Shown one piece after another: positions 33,691 through 43,700 of a stretch of DNA of 64,000 bases. Source of the DNA: Chrysaora quinquecirrha (Eukaryota; Cnidaria; Scyphozoa; Semaeostomeae; Pelagiidae); assembly GCA_014526335.1 (NCBI GenBank), contig JACTAT010000218.1, positions 343,879 through 407,878 on the forward strand, written 5' to 3'. How positions within the stretch are numbered: the stretch's first letter is position 1; each line of letters begins with the position of its first letter. The position numbers were made by a program, and so were the translations under genes. Under the pieces are notes generated by a model. The model worked only from the letters and a program-made list of their open reading frames with translations. It did no database searches and was not told where the DNA came from.

Positions 33691-34280
33691 TTCATTTTCA
33701 TTTCATTTCATTTTATTTGAAATTTCATTTAAATACAGAAGACACAAAACTTAATAAATTCAATTAGATAGAAATACAATACAACGGTATAAAATACAAT
33801 GAGAATCAATACAAGGTTAAATTTTGGTCTATTTGCACATAAATGAAATTTGTTAGGAGGAACTGTAGTCTGCAGACTAACGAGAGGAGAGCACCCCCAT
33901 TGTTGGAAATATATGTGTTTGTTGGCAGAGCATTATTATTTCACTTTTGAATAAAAAGAAAACTATTTCTTGGTCGAATTAAAAGGAAGCTAGAATAAAT
34001 CTTTTAAGATTTCTTTTAAATGAAGATTTAGACACAGAGTTTCTTATTTCCCCTGGAAGGTCATTCCACATTTTTGCCCCCAGGTAGCGAATGGACTTCA
34101 AGCCATATTGGAGACTATTTTTCTGAGTAAGGAAAACATGACCATGATGAGATTGCCTTGTAAAGTTTCGATGAATGCGTGAATTTAAAGAAAAGAAATC
34201 ATGAAAGCAAGAGGGGTTAATTTTATTGAGTGATTCATATACAAAACTTAGTATTTTAACTCGAAAGATATCCTGAAGTC

Positions 34281-34928
34281 TTAACAGTTTGAGGTTTTTA
34301 AAAAATTGGAAGAGTGTGAGACATAAAAATGCTCATGGGAGATAGCTCTCACAGCTTTCTTTTGGAGTTTAAATATAGGGTCGAGATATGAATTAAAAGT
34401 TTGACCCCACACGGTGATACCATATTGTAAGAATGACATAAATAAGGAATTGTAAACATTAATCAATGTGTGAGTTTGAAGCAGACTTCGAATTTTGAAA
34501 AATATGCCACATGTTCTGGCTAGATTCTTAGAAAGCTCGGACAGATGATATTTCCAACTAAGGTTTTCATCCAAAAGGAGGCCTAAGAATTTTACGTAAT
34601 TTGCTCTGATGATATTTTTTTTACCTATTTTAATTGCTTTGTCATGAGGGATTGTCATATTGGAATAATGAAAAATAACGTAATTAGTTTTACTAAGATT
34701 TAGTGAAAGTTTATTCGCATCCAACCACTTTTTTACAAATTTCAATTCTTTGTTCACTTTCTTTACAAGTTTATATATTGAATCACAATCAAAGTAAATA
34801 TTTGTATCATCTGCAAAAAGATAAAACTTCAGTTTCTTTGACACACTAGGTAAGTCGTTAATGAATATAAAAAATAGCAGCGGGCCCAGTTCAGACCCCT
34901 GCGGGACACCACATGTGATTGGAATCAT
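34281..34928 (-). pseudogene. LINE reverse transcriptase, catalytic C-terminal half
   Basis: 215 codons with ITCGVPQGSELGPLLFFIFI (RT motif), YLFADDTNIYF (catalytic Asp pair), VKFLGLLLDENLSWKYH and the C-terminal LQYGITVWGQTF and LQKKAVRAI blocks typical of CR1/Jockey-like LINEs. It is open to a stop at 34281 that lies shortly before the expected end. Confidence 0.75.
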
Positions 34929-35109
34929 AGCCGTTGATAGTAAGATACTGCTTTCGACCAGAAAGATATGACTTAAACCAGTTTAGGGCGTTGTCTCTTA
35001 TACCATAATGTTCTAGCTTAGCTTACAAAATTTCCTGGTTAACATTATCAAATGCTTTCTGGAGATCAATAAAAATACCACAACCAAATTATTTATTGTC
35101 GAGAGTGGA

Positions 35110-35481
35110 TCAAATTTCTTCAGTCAAACTAATTAATGCATGATCAATAGAGTGATTTTCTTGAAATCCAAATTGAAGAGAATAAATAATTTTATGATCT
35201 TTCAATAACGAATAGAGTCTTTTATGCATCAATTTTTCATAAACTTTACTGAAGATTGGCAAAAGAGAGATCGGCCTATAATTTGAAGGTATTATAGGGT
35301 CACCTTTTTTGAAAAGAGAAATTACTTTGGCCATTCTAAGTTTGAATGGAAACGTACCCTCGAGAAATGATTGATTGACTAACTTAGCTAGAGGTTCAGA
35401 TATTTTAGGACCTAATATTTTCAATGTTTTTATTGGAATGCTGCCAGGACCAATGGAAGTAGGTGTGGGTCGGGCGTACAA
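35110..35481 (-). pseudogene. LINE reverse transcriptase, N-terminal palm fragment
   Basis: 123 codons with MAKVISLFKKGDP, NYRPISLLPIFSKVYEKLM and SLQFGFQENHSIDHALISL, the canonical RT fingers and palm. About 180 bp with stops separates it from the catalytic half; this gap holds DNIFKAFD-like traces. The 5' part of the element is absent. Confidence 0.75.
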
Positions 35482-35499
35482 ATACAGCTGTAGGCGTCC

Positions 35500-35665
35500 G
35501 AGGCCAGTGACGTCATCAGTGACGTCATCAGCTCGCGCTATAGTGCGACGCTTTTGATGGATCTGGCATGTTGATTAGTATGTCATCAGTAACGTCATCA
35601 GTGACGTCATCAGTGGCGTCATCATTTGTGACGTCATGAGCTCGCGCTATAATGCGACGGTTTTA
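35500..35665. repeat. Clustered TGACGTCA palindromes with GCGCTATAGTGCGAC
   Basis: GTGACGTCATCA units occur about six times with two copies of CGCGCTATAATGCGACG-type sequence. A diverged inverted counterpart lies at 1850-1945 (GTCACGCTATAGTGCGAC, GATGACATCATCGATGACG), next to the Polinton-like end there. TGACGTCA is also the CREB/ATF core, but the arrangement looks like a dispersed repeat rather than a promoter. Confidence 0.55.
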
Positions 35666-35699
35666 ATGTGGTTTCTCCAGCCTCGTTTTCAAGAGTTCT

Positions 35700-36180
35700 T
35701 GAGAACGCAGTGTTAAATGATAACAGCGGTTTAATAATTCAATTCTCTTAATAATTCAATTCATAATATAACATAATTCAATTCTCTTAATAATTCAATT
35801 TATAACATAACATAATTCAATTCTAAATTATCTCAATAATTCAAACTGATATCTCATATAATTCTATGGACTTTTATGTATTTTGTTTTTAAATGGGAGA
35901 ATGGTTCCTAACATTTCAATTTGTTTTAATAGATATATGAGATATTATATCGAAAATGTTTAAGGTCTAACTGACCACATGTAACATTAATTTTTGAAGG
36001 CAGTTGTGCAGTTCACTGCCTTGTGAATTGTTTTCAAAGTAACTTAGCAGAAAGCAACTTAATGATTTTTTTTCATGAACCTGAAATCTTAGGTCCTAGT
36101 CAAACGATCAAACATTATTTGTCAAACATTTGCTTGGTCTAAAATAATGTTGCTTCTCTCAACTATCATAAGTATTAGAT
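35700..36180. other. AT-rich stretch with a short ATAATTCAATTC repeat
   Basis: Units of TTAATAATTCAATTC and TAACATAATTCAATTC repeat from about 35730 to 35845. Otherwise I see nothing here. Confidence 0.4.
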
Positions 36181-36189
36181 ATATGGACT

Positions 36190-36500
36190 GAATTATTATT
36201 ATTCTAAAGAAGCAATTTTGTTGGATGATGGTACAACATCATTTGAACGAGAATTCATACCCTGCATCAAATAAAACAAACTAGAGTCTAAATAGAGACG
36301 GAGCTATAATTTCATTGGTTGGATTATACCCCTAAAAGGAGCGACATCAGAATGTTATAATTCGACATCAATAATAAAGGACATTCTAGAATGGAACAAT
36401 GTGGGAATAGTTTACTATGTTTCATAACTTTTAAGTCGAAAGCAACATTACACAACTAAAATAGAAGAATTACAAGAACATTATAACAGGATAATAAAAC
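36190..36500 (+). pseudogene. Degenerate inverted copy of the unassigned gene at 36.5-36.9 kb
   Basis: The plus strand shows TTGTTGGATGATGGTACAAC, then ATCAATAATAAAGGACATTC and GAATGGAACAATGT, each found inverted in the minus-strand gene to the right. Stops and indels destroy the frame. The two copies meet tail to tail around TTACAAGAACATTATAAC / CATAATGTTCTTGTAA near 36470-36555. Confidence 0.65.
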
Positions 36501-36536
36501 AATATTAGTTAAATTAAATTGTTACCTCTTAAAAAG

Positions 36537-36935
36537 TCATAATGTTCTTGTAATTCCTCCAGAGGTTTGTGCTTTGTTGCTTTGCGCACCCCAAATTCCT
36601 CCAAATTCCTCGATAGCATTAAGCTTCTTGCAAATTTCTCTTTCTATATCGCCACCCTTGTAATACACCAGCCCAACATTGTTCCATTCTAGAATGTCCT
36701 TTATTATTGATGCGGAATGATGACATTCAGGTGCTGCTCTTTTCGGGATGTATTGTAAATGATGAAGGTTGTACAAACACCATTTATAAGCTCGTTGCCA
36801 TTTGACCTCCATTTTGTTATATTCTACACATTTAATAAACTCTTTCTCAAAGCGTGTTGTGCCATCATCTAAAAGGATTGCCATCTTTCTTAGGCATTGA
36901 TGGTCTTTCCTTATCTGAATGTATTCGATGTCCAT
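36537..36935 (-). CDS. Unassigned protein with YYKGGDIEREI motif
   Basis: 132 codons starting MDIEYIQIRKDHQCLRKMAI. Visible features are an acidic LLDDGTTRFEKEF, a WQRAYKWCLYNLHHLQYIP stretch, ECHHSASI and the glycine motif LVYYKGGDIEREICKKLN. The last resembles a recurrent block in uncharacterised invertebrate proteins that I cannot name with certainty. A degraded inverted copy adjoins it, so the gene has been duplicated, possibly as part of a mobile element. Candidate splice sites lie further right on the same strand (about 37389), so the frame may be one exon. Confidence 0.5.
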   Translation of the reverse strand: MDIEYIQIRKDHQCLRKMAILLDDGTTRFEKEFIKCVEYNKMEVKWQRAYKWCLYNLHHLQYIPKRAAPECHHSASIIKDILEWNNVGLVYYKGGDIEREICKKLNAIEEFGGIWGAQSNKAQTSGGITRTL

Positions 36936-39370
36936 TAGTGCAATTCTTGAAATTCTAGAATAATAAGATAGAATAAAAGACGTTAAAAAGTGTCTGAAAT
37001 GTACTTTATAGGGTGATTTAAAGCGTGTTTACTATCCTAGTTCATCAAAAAGACCAAATGATAAAGCACGAACTTAACGGGGCCTTGATGAGCAGCATTA
37101 TCTGTCTACCAAAGGTCTCCAAGGTCCAAGAATTTCTAGTGCATTGAAAAGTCTTCAGCCACCTGTTCACCAAACGGCTGTTGCAACAAACGGCCTACGC
37201 TACATGGGGTTCTACATGGTCTCTGATAACATTGGCCAGAGCATTTGTCAATAGCCTTTCGAGTCTGAGAGGGGTGGTGTTAATTAAACGATAAAAATGA
37301 TGAATATTAATTGATCTTGTTAGTTTTATGAAATTGAATGGTTCTAGTGTTCACATAAAACTAACAAAGCTTTAGTAAAAATTACATACCTGAAATTTCT
37401 TCAATGGTCAGCTAAAAAATAAAGAATTAAAAATTTAGTTGATAGAATTGAAACGAAGAATTGATGTGAGAGATTCTAGGCCCGACCGGGTTTCAGAACT
37501 TCATAAAGTTTCATAGTCTTTAGAATAAGTTATTTTCAAAACAAATAAAAATGAAACATCCTTAAATAAGCAAGAAATAGGTATCATAAGTTTAAATGAT
37601 AAGAAACCTACATTTCTAACACTTTTCCAAGAAAAAGTAGGGAAAAGTTAAAGGTACTTACAGTGGCGTAGCCTAGGGGGCAGGGGCGGTCGCTTCAATA
37701 GTTGAAAATTTGATGTTTTAGAAAAGTCCATTTCTGCAATAAAATCAGTAGGGGGGGGGGTAAGAGAAATTCTAACAACCTTTGGGCCATAAATATTTTT
37801 CAATGTCGAAAAAGAGTAGATATATCACCCCACCTCACCTGCTCTGTTCCAGGAAAATGTTCTATAGCTTATGTTATGCGGCAACTAGCGCCACATGATT
37901 ACTATTGTTCAACTCACACCCCTCCTTTCGCAATAGGTCTCGATGTGTGAAGGGTTCTAAAGGTACGGACCTTTCTTGCGTTTTTACGATCCCGTCGGAC
38001 AGATTTAAAGTTTAATCAAAAGACCTCCCTATCGTATTCTTGCTTTGGTGAAAAGTGAAAACGTCAATCTTCTTTCTCTCGTTCTCGAAATGAAACGAAA
38101 TAGAACGAAAAGGCAAAACCGCGAGAAAATTAGCAGAGTAAAGGAAAGATCAGACAACACAGTGCATGTTTCTAGTAGATAAACGTAGAATGAAAATTTT
38201 CACCGCTTCGTATAAGTATTCTTGGCTGGAATGTTCTACATAAAAAGAAAGCAAGTGTTTCCAACAAACAGGTGAGGTGAGATGTCTTCGGATATCCAGT
38301 ACACGTTTTTTTTTTTATAAGAACAAAGTATATAAGAACATAAGGCTTCAGAGGCTGAAAAGTTAAGAAGATGCTAAGAACATTACAAGGCTTTGTGAAG
38401 CTAGAAACAAATGAAAATTTACTTTCTTAAGTGCGCTGTTCTGTTCTCAACTCTAGAAAACAGGTTAACTATCAATCGTTGTGACTATATGTGACATTTT
38501 TACATGTGCGTCCCTTTTGGTAGCAATAATCACCAAATTTGAAAACAACAGCTTTTTAAAAGCAAGAACATTAAGAACATGTTAAGAACATTTTGAGCCT
38601 TCAAATCGGAAAAATTAAGAACATTGCATGGCTTTCTTCAATTTCAGTGTTCTTATAAAAAAAAAAAACGTGTACGTATGTAACGCAACACAATAGGCAA
38701 GCAAAGAAATATGCATTCTATGCAACACAAGAGGCTGGAAAATGAAAATTTTTCCGGAGGAGCATACCCCCGGATCCTCTAGTTTTGTGTGCCTCCCATT
38801 AATCAATTTGAGACTATTTCCATGTTTTCATACTAAAAAACGCATGGTAACAAATTTTGTGTTTACAACGTACAATCTTCGCCATAAGGGTTGAGAATTT
38901 CTATAAAAACAGAAATAACTTTATTTAGGGACCCCCCCTTCCCCCCAACTCAATGTTGTTTGCAGATATTTCTTAAATTCCGTCATTTTCCATTACTGTA
39001 CTTCATAATGAAACAACATTGAAATGGGGGGAGGGTGGATTTAAAAAAATTAGGCTTTTTTTTCTGAAGTAAGTGACAAAATGAAGGAAACTAGCTTTTT
39101 TCGCAACACCTTATGGCCAGGATTGTAGATATTTGGTAGCTTTCATGAATTTCAATGGTCTAAGAACAATTTTTTCTGGCATAGCAATAGACGCTGCTGT
39201 CATGAAATTATTGTGAAAAGCAAGAATTATCCAGCATATTTTCTCCGTTTGAAAGCCCGTCAAATCTCTTTTCTAGAGGGCCGTTTTACGACCTGTAGAA
39301 GGTCATGGTCCCAAAAATTTTTCCGGGGAAAACCCCCGGACCCCCTTGATTTTTGGTCTTTTGCCCCTCC
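36936..39370. other. Gene-free, repeat-rich interval
   Basis: I see no supported gene. A CAGTGGCGTAGCC end-like sequence at about 37663 resembles hAT termini, but no right partner was found. Phrases around 38320-38660 (TATAAGAACA, TTAAGAACATT, GAGCCTTC) resemble the inverse of sequence inside the MULE at 25.5-25.8 kb. Poly-C/poly-G hairpins occur at 38934 and 39300-39350. Confidence 0.4.
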
Positions 39371-39379
39371 CCAAAGCCA

Positions 39380-39870
39380 AGTTTTAGATTTTCCCGCGAT
39401 AAAATCCTCGTCAAGTGACGCGTCGTCATCGAATGACTTTCTGAAGAAGGCCAATTTTAGATTTTCCCGCGATAAAATCCTCGTCACGTGACGCGTCGTC
39501 ATCGAATGACTTTCTGAAGAAGGCTAGATCTGATTGGTTGGTTGGCTATGTTTCAAACTTACAGCGATTTGATTGGTTAAAATCTTGTTTGCAAGGTTTC
39601 TTCGAAAAGACTTCGAAAAGTTCTAGAAAGTTCTGAAGAAGGCTATATCTGATTGGTTGGTTGGCTTTGTTTCAAACTTTCAGCGATTTGATTGGTTAAA
39701 ACTCTTGTTTCCAAGGTTTCTTCAAAAAGACTTCGAAAAGTTCTAGAAAGTTCTGAAGAAGGCTAGATCTGATTGGTTGGTTGGTTATGTTTCAAACTTA
39801 CAGCGATTTGATTGGTTAAAACCCTTGTTTCCAAGGTTTCTTCGAAGGCTTCTAGAAACTCTCAAAACCG
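39380..39870. repeat. Polinton-end tandem repeats: 73 bp x2, then 120 bp x3
   Basis: TTTTAGATTTTCCCGCG recurs at 39382 and 39455 (period 73, with GACGCGTCGTCATCGAATGA inside). Then GGCTAGATCTGATTGG recurs at about 39522, 39641 and 39761 (period 120) with CTTCGAAAAGTTCTAGAAAG. The last unit runs into the RING gene. The TTCTAGAAAGTTCT and CTGATTGG phrases also occur in the inverted repeats at 42.1 and 48.8 kb, supporting a Polinton-type terminus. Confidence 0.65.
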
Positions 39871-40825
39871 TTGAGTTTGTTGTTTTTATTTTGCTTCAGC
39901 CTACTTCAGTCTGTTGTGTGTTTAGTTGTGCGTCTTGGAGAAAAGAGGATTGGAGCAAGAAGAGCAATTGTCAGCTTGCAGGCAATGATCAGACTGCAAC
40001 CAGGAGAGACAGTATTTCAGAACAACTGCTCCATTTGTCTAACAAATGAGTTGGATGATGCTTACTACTCGAGATGCCGACAGTGTGAGCAAGTTTTTCA
40101 TCTGAGATGCATAAACCAGTAAGTTGCTTCAAGCATTCACTTAGGCCTATAATAATTATTTGAAACATTCGTTTATACTAATTATTTCAAGTATTTATTT
40201 CTTTCTTTTTACTTCAGATGGCGTTTAAGAATGAATTATGCAGACTCACACCATACAATGCTGACATACGAGAGGTAATTTGTAAAAGCATAATTTATAC
40301 TCATTTAAATACACTTATAGGACTGGAAAGATCTTCTCATATAAATATTCTCTTTATTATTAGATTGCTGCTCAAGCATCAACACAATCTTCAGAACCTG
40401 TGATAGCACAACCTTCAGATTCTGCGTTAGCACGACCTACAATGGTGCGTGATGTAATGGTGCAAACAGCGCTTCAAGAGATAACAGACAGAGCATTCAA
40501 CACTGCCAATGATGTCGATGTAGGTACCAGTGGTACTGATGGTTATGGACTTATCGCTGATTATAATAGTGAAGATAGTCTGAATGATGATGATGATGAT
40601 ATTTCTGAAGAGAGCAACGATGCATTTGTTGAACGACCTTATAATACGCTAGAAAAAGAGGGCAATCTTTTTATGTTGACAAGAATAATAAGGTTTGCAA
40701 ATTATAGTAATGAGAACGTTGACTTTTTAATTCGTATGATAGAATTTAAAGAAATGATAGACAGAATGGCGAGTAATTTCCCAGGACAAATAATGCTAAA
40801 TGTTACTCAATCATCTGGACGTTAA
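39871..40825 (+). pseudogene. RING-finger/acidic-tail protein gene, copy 2 (three exons, RING damaged)
   Basis: Exon 1 (to 40118) encodes IGARRAIVSLQ and the first RING half (CSICLTNELDD, CRQCEQVFHLRC), with an intact GTAAGT donor. Exon 2 (40218-40274) should close the RING, but about 8 bases are missing relative to copy 1, removing the first Cys of the closing pair and shifting the frame. Exon 3 (40364-40825) encodes the acidic tail (DYNSEDSLNDDDDDISEESN, IEFKEMIDRMASNFPGQI). No ATG precedes the exon-1 frame here. The lesions differ from copy 1, so the ancestral gene was intact. Its position next to a Polinton-like terminus in both copies suggests it belongs to the element. Ubiquitin-ligase activity would be a family inference. 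Confidence 0.7.
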
Positions 40826-40991
40826 CTGTTTACATCATTCAAAGAAGAAATCCGTTATAAAACCTTAGTGATTGACTCTATTTGTTTCACCTTATATATT
40901 GTTTCATATTAATGAATTGTTGTTGAAATGTTTTTATTCAATTAATGAAATGAAGTTGATGACTTACAAATATCTTTCATCTCAAATCTCT

Positions 40992-40999
40992 TATAAATA
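40992..40999 (+). promoter_or_regulatory. TATA box before the small basic protein gene
   Basis: TATAAATA lies 26 bp before the ATG at 41025, matching boxes found before genes in the large cluster. Confidence 0.5.
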
Positions 41000-41024
41000 C
41001 AATGCATGCACCTAGTAATTAAAG

Positions 41025-41264
41025 ATGGGTAAGCGTAAGAGACAGGGTAGAAAGAAAAAGCGTACAAAGAGAAATAGAGGTAAAGGTCTTTTTAAAAACC
41101 TTCAAAATTGGATCGTCAAAACAGCGATTGGTATTACACCATTACTAGGCTTGCAACGCAAATTGAAACCGAGAATTAGGAAAAAGGGGTGGAAAAAAGA
41201 TAAATCTTTACAATTATCCCTAGAGAAGTCTGGAGAGCTGCTGGGATACCAAAGAAAACGCTGA
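41025..41264 (+). CDS. Small Lys/Arg-rich core-like protein
   Basis: 79 codons, starting MGKRKRQGRKKKRTKRNRGK, with a central hydrophobic helix (IVKTAIGITPLLGLQ) and a second basic stretch. Basic Gly/Lys-rich peptides with one amphipathic helix resemble adenovirus core peptides (pX/mu type) and the two small basic proteins at 55.9-56.4 kb. They would condense genomic DNA in the particle. The frame is intact. Homology is suggested by composition and position rather than by alignment. Confidence 0.5.
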   Translation: MGKRKRQGRKKKRTKRNRGKGLFKNLQNWIVKTAIGITPLLGLQRKLKPRIRKKGWKKDKSLQLSLEKSGELLGYQRKR

Positions 41265-41301
41265 ATAAATTTGCGTATGCGAAAAAATCCGATTTCAAAT
41301 A

Positions 41302-41649
41302 ATGGCGTCAATGACAGGAACTATTATTGCTTGAATGATTATTGATGATATGTTAAAAAGTGATGGTGGAGAGGAAGCAACTGAGTTGATGAGAGGTGGT
41401 TATAAAAGGAAAACAACATTAGAAAATTCTAGAAAGATGGGGTCCGCATTAGCGCGAGCAGCAGTTAGACAAGCAATTAAGCAAGGAGGGAGAGCAGTGA
41501 CTAGAAATATTAGTAAACAAGCCGTAAAGAAACTCACATTAAAAGGCGCAAAAGCAACTGCCAAATGTGATGCCGTAGCTGCAACTGGTTTAGGTGTTGA
41601 GACTGGTTTAAGGAAATTAGCTGGTGGTGGTGTGAGAAGAAAGCGTTGA
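41302..41649 (+). pseudogene. Second basic virion-type protein, one nonsense codon
   Basis: An ATG at 41302 (MASMTGTIIA) is followed by an in-frame TGA at 41332-41334. The same frame then runs to 41649 with repeated basic/Ala blocks (LARAAVRQAIKQGGRAVTRN, SKQAVKKLTLKGAKATA). The pattern resembles the pVI/pVII-like protein at 51.7-52.3 kb. If translation restarts at 41335 the protein is 104 residues. Confidence 0.5.
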
Positions 41650-41753
41650 AAGCGACTAAATGGTGGTAGGAAAACAACCAGAAAACACAGGCGAAAGAAG
41701 AGCAAAACTGCTTGAGTAAAATTGCACTGCTAACATTTCAATCTAATATTAAA

Positions 41754-42002
41754 TCATACCATAGTGTTATTTAAGATCTGTGCTTCAAAAAGTTCATATC
41801 GCATCTTCCATACAATAGTATGTAAATTATCCATATCAACCATTAAGCTGCCGATTAAAGGAAGCGAAACAATACCAGAACATAATGTAGCCACCACAAG
41901 TAAAATAATTATGGAACTTATTAAGACACCACAACATTCTTTAATACAATCTCTCATTCTTCTTTTTCCTCCTCCTTCAAGTTTAGACGATTCTATATCC
42001 AT
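41754..42002 (-). CDS. Small single-pass membrane protein
   Basis: 82 codons from ATG at 42002: a basic N-terminus (GGGKRRMRDCIKECC), then a strong transmembrane helix (GVLISSIIILLVVATLCSGI), then a soluble tail. It lies on the opposite strand to its neighbours. Size and topology match the small membrane protein at 49.5 kb. Function is unknown; small membrane proteins are common in Polintons. Confidence 0.5.
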   Translation of the reverse strand: MDIESSKLEGGGKRRMRDCIKECCGVLISSIIILLVVATLCSGIVSLPLIGSLMVDMDNLHTIVWKMRYELFEAQILNNTMV

Positions 42003-42114
42003 GACTGTAAAGTAAATACTTCAGGACAATATAACTACAATAAATCAAAGAAATGATTCAACACCTTACTTTATTTTATATGAAAGCTTCGGAAAAAGGG
42101 AAAGTCCCTAAGAA

Positions 42115-42235
42115 TCCTACAATCTGATTGGCTAGAACTTTCCAGAATGTTCCACAAGATTCTAGAAACGAGAAATCCTGCAATCTGATTGGTTAATAAT
42201 TCGAACGTCACGTTCGATTAATCTATAAAATCGAT
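42115..42235 (+). repeat. Left inverted terminal repeat of the deleted Polinton
   Basis: Contains CAATCTGATTGG twice, AGAACTTTCCAGAATGTTCC, TTCTAGAAACGAGAAATCC and the palindrome TCGAACGTCACGTTCGA (42201-42217). All of these recur inverted at 48.69-48.87 kb. A TATA box just inside points to a promoter in the repeat. Confidence 0.65.
42224..42230 (+). promoter_or_regulatory. TATA box inside the left terminal repeat
   Basis: TATAAAA lies directly after the CGAACGTCACGTTCG palindrome and 66 bp before the ATG at 42297. The mirrored arrangement occurs before polB at 48691-48699. Confidence 0.5.
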
Positions 42236-42296
42236 GCGCAAAACCAAATCAGTTCAGTTGTAACAAGTCGCTGTATAGTGTGGAGCTTAAAAAATC

Positions 42297-42731
42297 ATGG
42301 CTAAAATTTATGAAGTTAGAGATGAAGAGGGCCTAATCAAGTCATCATTTGCTGTCCAGTCTGGTTCTAACAAATGGTTGTTAGTATTGAAAGATGCAGC
42401 AGCAGTTGCAAGATACAATGGCTGTGCTGAAAGATACCTAATAGGTCAAAGGGTATTTCTCATGCAGCACTGTCTTGTCTCCTGGAAATAGTTGATGAAA
42501 ACATAAACGATCAATTCCAGTTCCGCGCATAAGATGGTGAAAGTTTGTTTTGAGAACAACAAAGTACACATTCAGCCAAAGCAGTATGGTGGCAGGATCA
42601 CACAGTTTCTAACACTATACACTGAAGTTTTGAGTAAAGAAGAAGCGTATGAGGATAAGCTGGAAATCTATTTCTGCAGAAAAATGGTAATTTCTCTCTA
42701 TGGAATCCTTGGTCTTGGAATCCGAAGATAG
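42297..42731 (+). pseudogene. Unassigned first gene of the deleted Polinton
   Basis: Frame 42297-42491 begins MAKIYEVRDEEGLIKSSFAV and ends early. Frame 42534-42731 (MVKVCFENNKVHIQPKQYGG) follows after a stop-containing gap. They may be one gene broken by frameshifts. It is transcribed inward from the terminal repeat, the position held by the spliced gene at 61.4 kb in the larger cluster. I do not recognise it. Confidence 0.4.
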
Positions 42732-42752
42732 AAGAACGAGAAGCCATCAAAG

Positions 42753-43065
42753 ATGGGAATAAATCTGAAAAAAGAAATGCTGAAAGCATTATATGGAAAG
42801 CTTGCTGATCTGAAAATACTTCCACCACCATCATGCAAAAGACCAGCGAGTGATGATGAGCAGATTCAAAAGAAGAAAACGAAACAAAAGGAAGAAGATC
42901 CAACAAAGATTGATGTTCAAGTTCAAGAATCATATGCTGAAATTCTCCTGAAATACATTTTTAACAAAGCAACAGACTATTGTGAAAAATGTGCAACTAC
43001 AGAGATGTGGACAAAACAAATTGATGCTACTGATCACAAGCAAGATTGTGTGGCACAACACTTCA
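42753..43065 (+). pseudogene. Zinc-binding (C-x2-C...H-x2-D-C) virion-element protein, truncated
   Basis: The frame has a Lys-rich linker (IQKKKTKQKEEDPTK) then YCEKCATTEMW followed by DHKQDC, a likely zinc site. The same layout (YCVGCCYAM... HMSDC) occurs in the gene at 57.6-58.3 kb, and both sit after the first genes of their clusters. From about 43065 the sequence changes to capsid protein in another frame, marking a deletion junction. Function is unknown. Confidence 0.5.
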
Positions 43066-43069
43066 CGTC

Positions 43070-43698
43070 TGTACATTTCCGAAGTGAAACTAGTGCTTCG
43101 CCACATACATGTTAAAGATGATGTATTGAAAGGAATTGAAAGAACACTCTGATGAAAATTAATGCAATTTACCTAGTCTGTCAACCTCACATGGCAAGCT
43201 ACTTAATCAATACCGCAACAACCAGTTGGGTTCAAGATAATGTGTTCAATGGAAAGATTGCAAACAGATTGTTTTTCGCTGGTCGATAATTCATCATTCA
43301 ATGGAGCGGATGAAGGAAATCCGTTTGAGTTTGAACATGTTTCTGTTTCTGCCATTCAAGTGACTGTTGACAATCAAAAAATTAACCCACCTCTAAGATT
43401 GAATTATGATGATGATGATTACCTTGATGCCTACAGTCGCTTGGTGACCAGCTTGAATAATTCACCTAGCCTAATTGATTATGATAGATTCAAACAAGGA
43501 TCGGCAATCTATGGGTTTGATTTGACACCTAAAGGAAACAGTGCAGATGAGCAATATTTGCTGAAAAGAGAGGGTAATCTGAGAATAAGTATAAATTTTG
43601 CAAACGCTGTTGACAGTTTGATGAACATTGTAATTTTAGGTGAATTTGATAGGGTCATTCAAATTGATAGTCATAAAAACTTAATTCGAGATTGGTAA
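43070..43698 (+). pseudogene. Major capsid protein, C-terminal part
   Basis: From about 43070, frames with scattered stops match the last 40 percent of the capsid gene at 50.3-51.7 kb. DNVFNGKIANRLFF corresponds to DNLFNGIVPKRLVF there, and frame 43240-43698 ends with GFDLTPKGNSADEQYLLKRE and FDRVIQIDSHKNL, parallel to VDLTPSGNCKDEQFALPR and FNGTIEIDSSRNV. This is the second jelly roll of a double-jelly-roll capsid protein. At least one frameshift lies near 43270. The N-terminal half is deleted. Confidence 0.75.
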
Positions 43699-43700
43699 TT

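Larger units (their letters stand above)
33690..35490 (-). mobile_element. 5'-truncated LINE, minus strand
   Basis: The 3' end lies at the left, with a TTTCA microsatellite (about 33692-33712) and an AT-rich 3' UTR. RT-bearing frames follow to 35481. It joins TGACGTCA-rich sequence at about 35490, which is the 5' truncation point. It interrupts gypsy-2 and so is younger than that element. Confidence 0.7.

Noticed and set aside
37663..39370. Complete hAT element starting at CAGTGGCGTAGCC
   Set aside because: No matching inverted right end or 8-bp duplication was found, so only an end-like sequence is noted.
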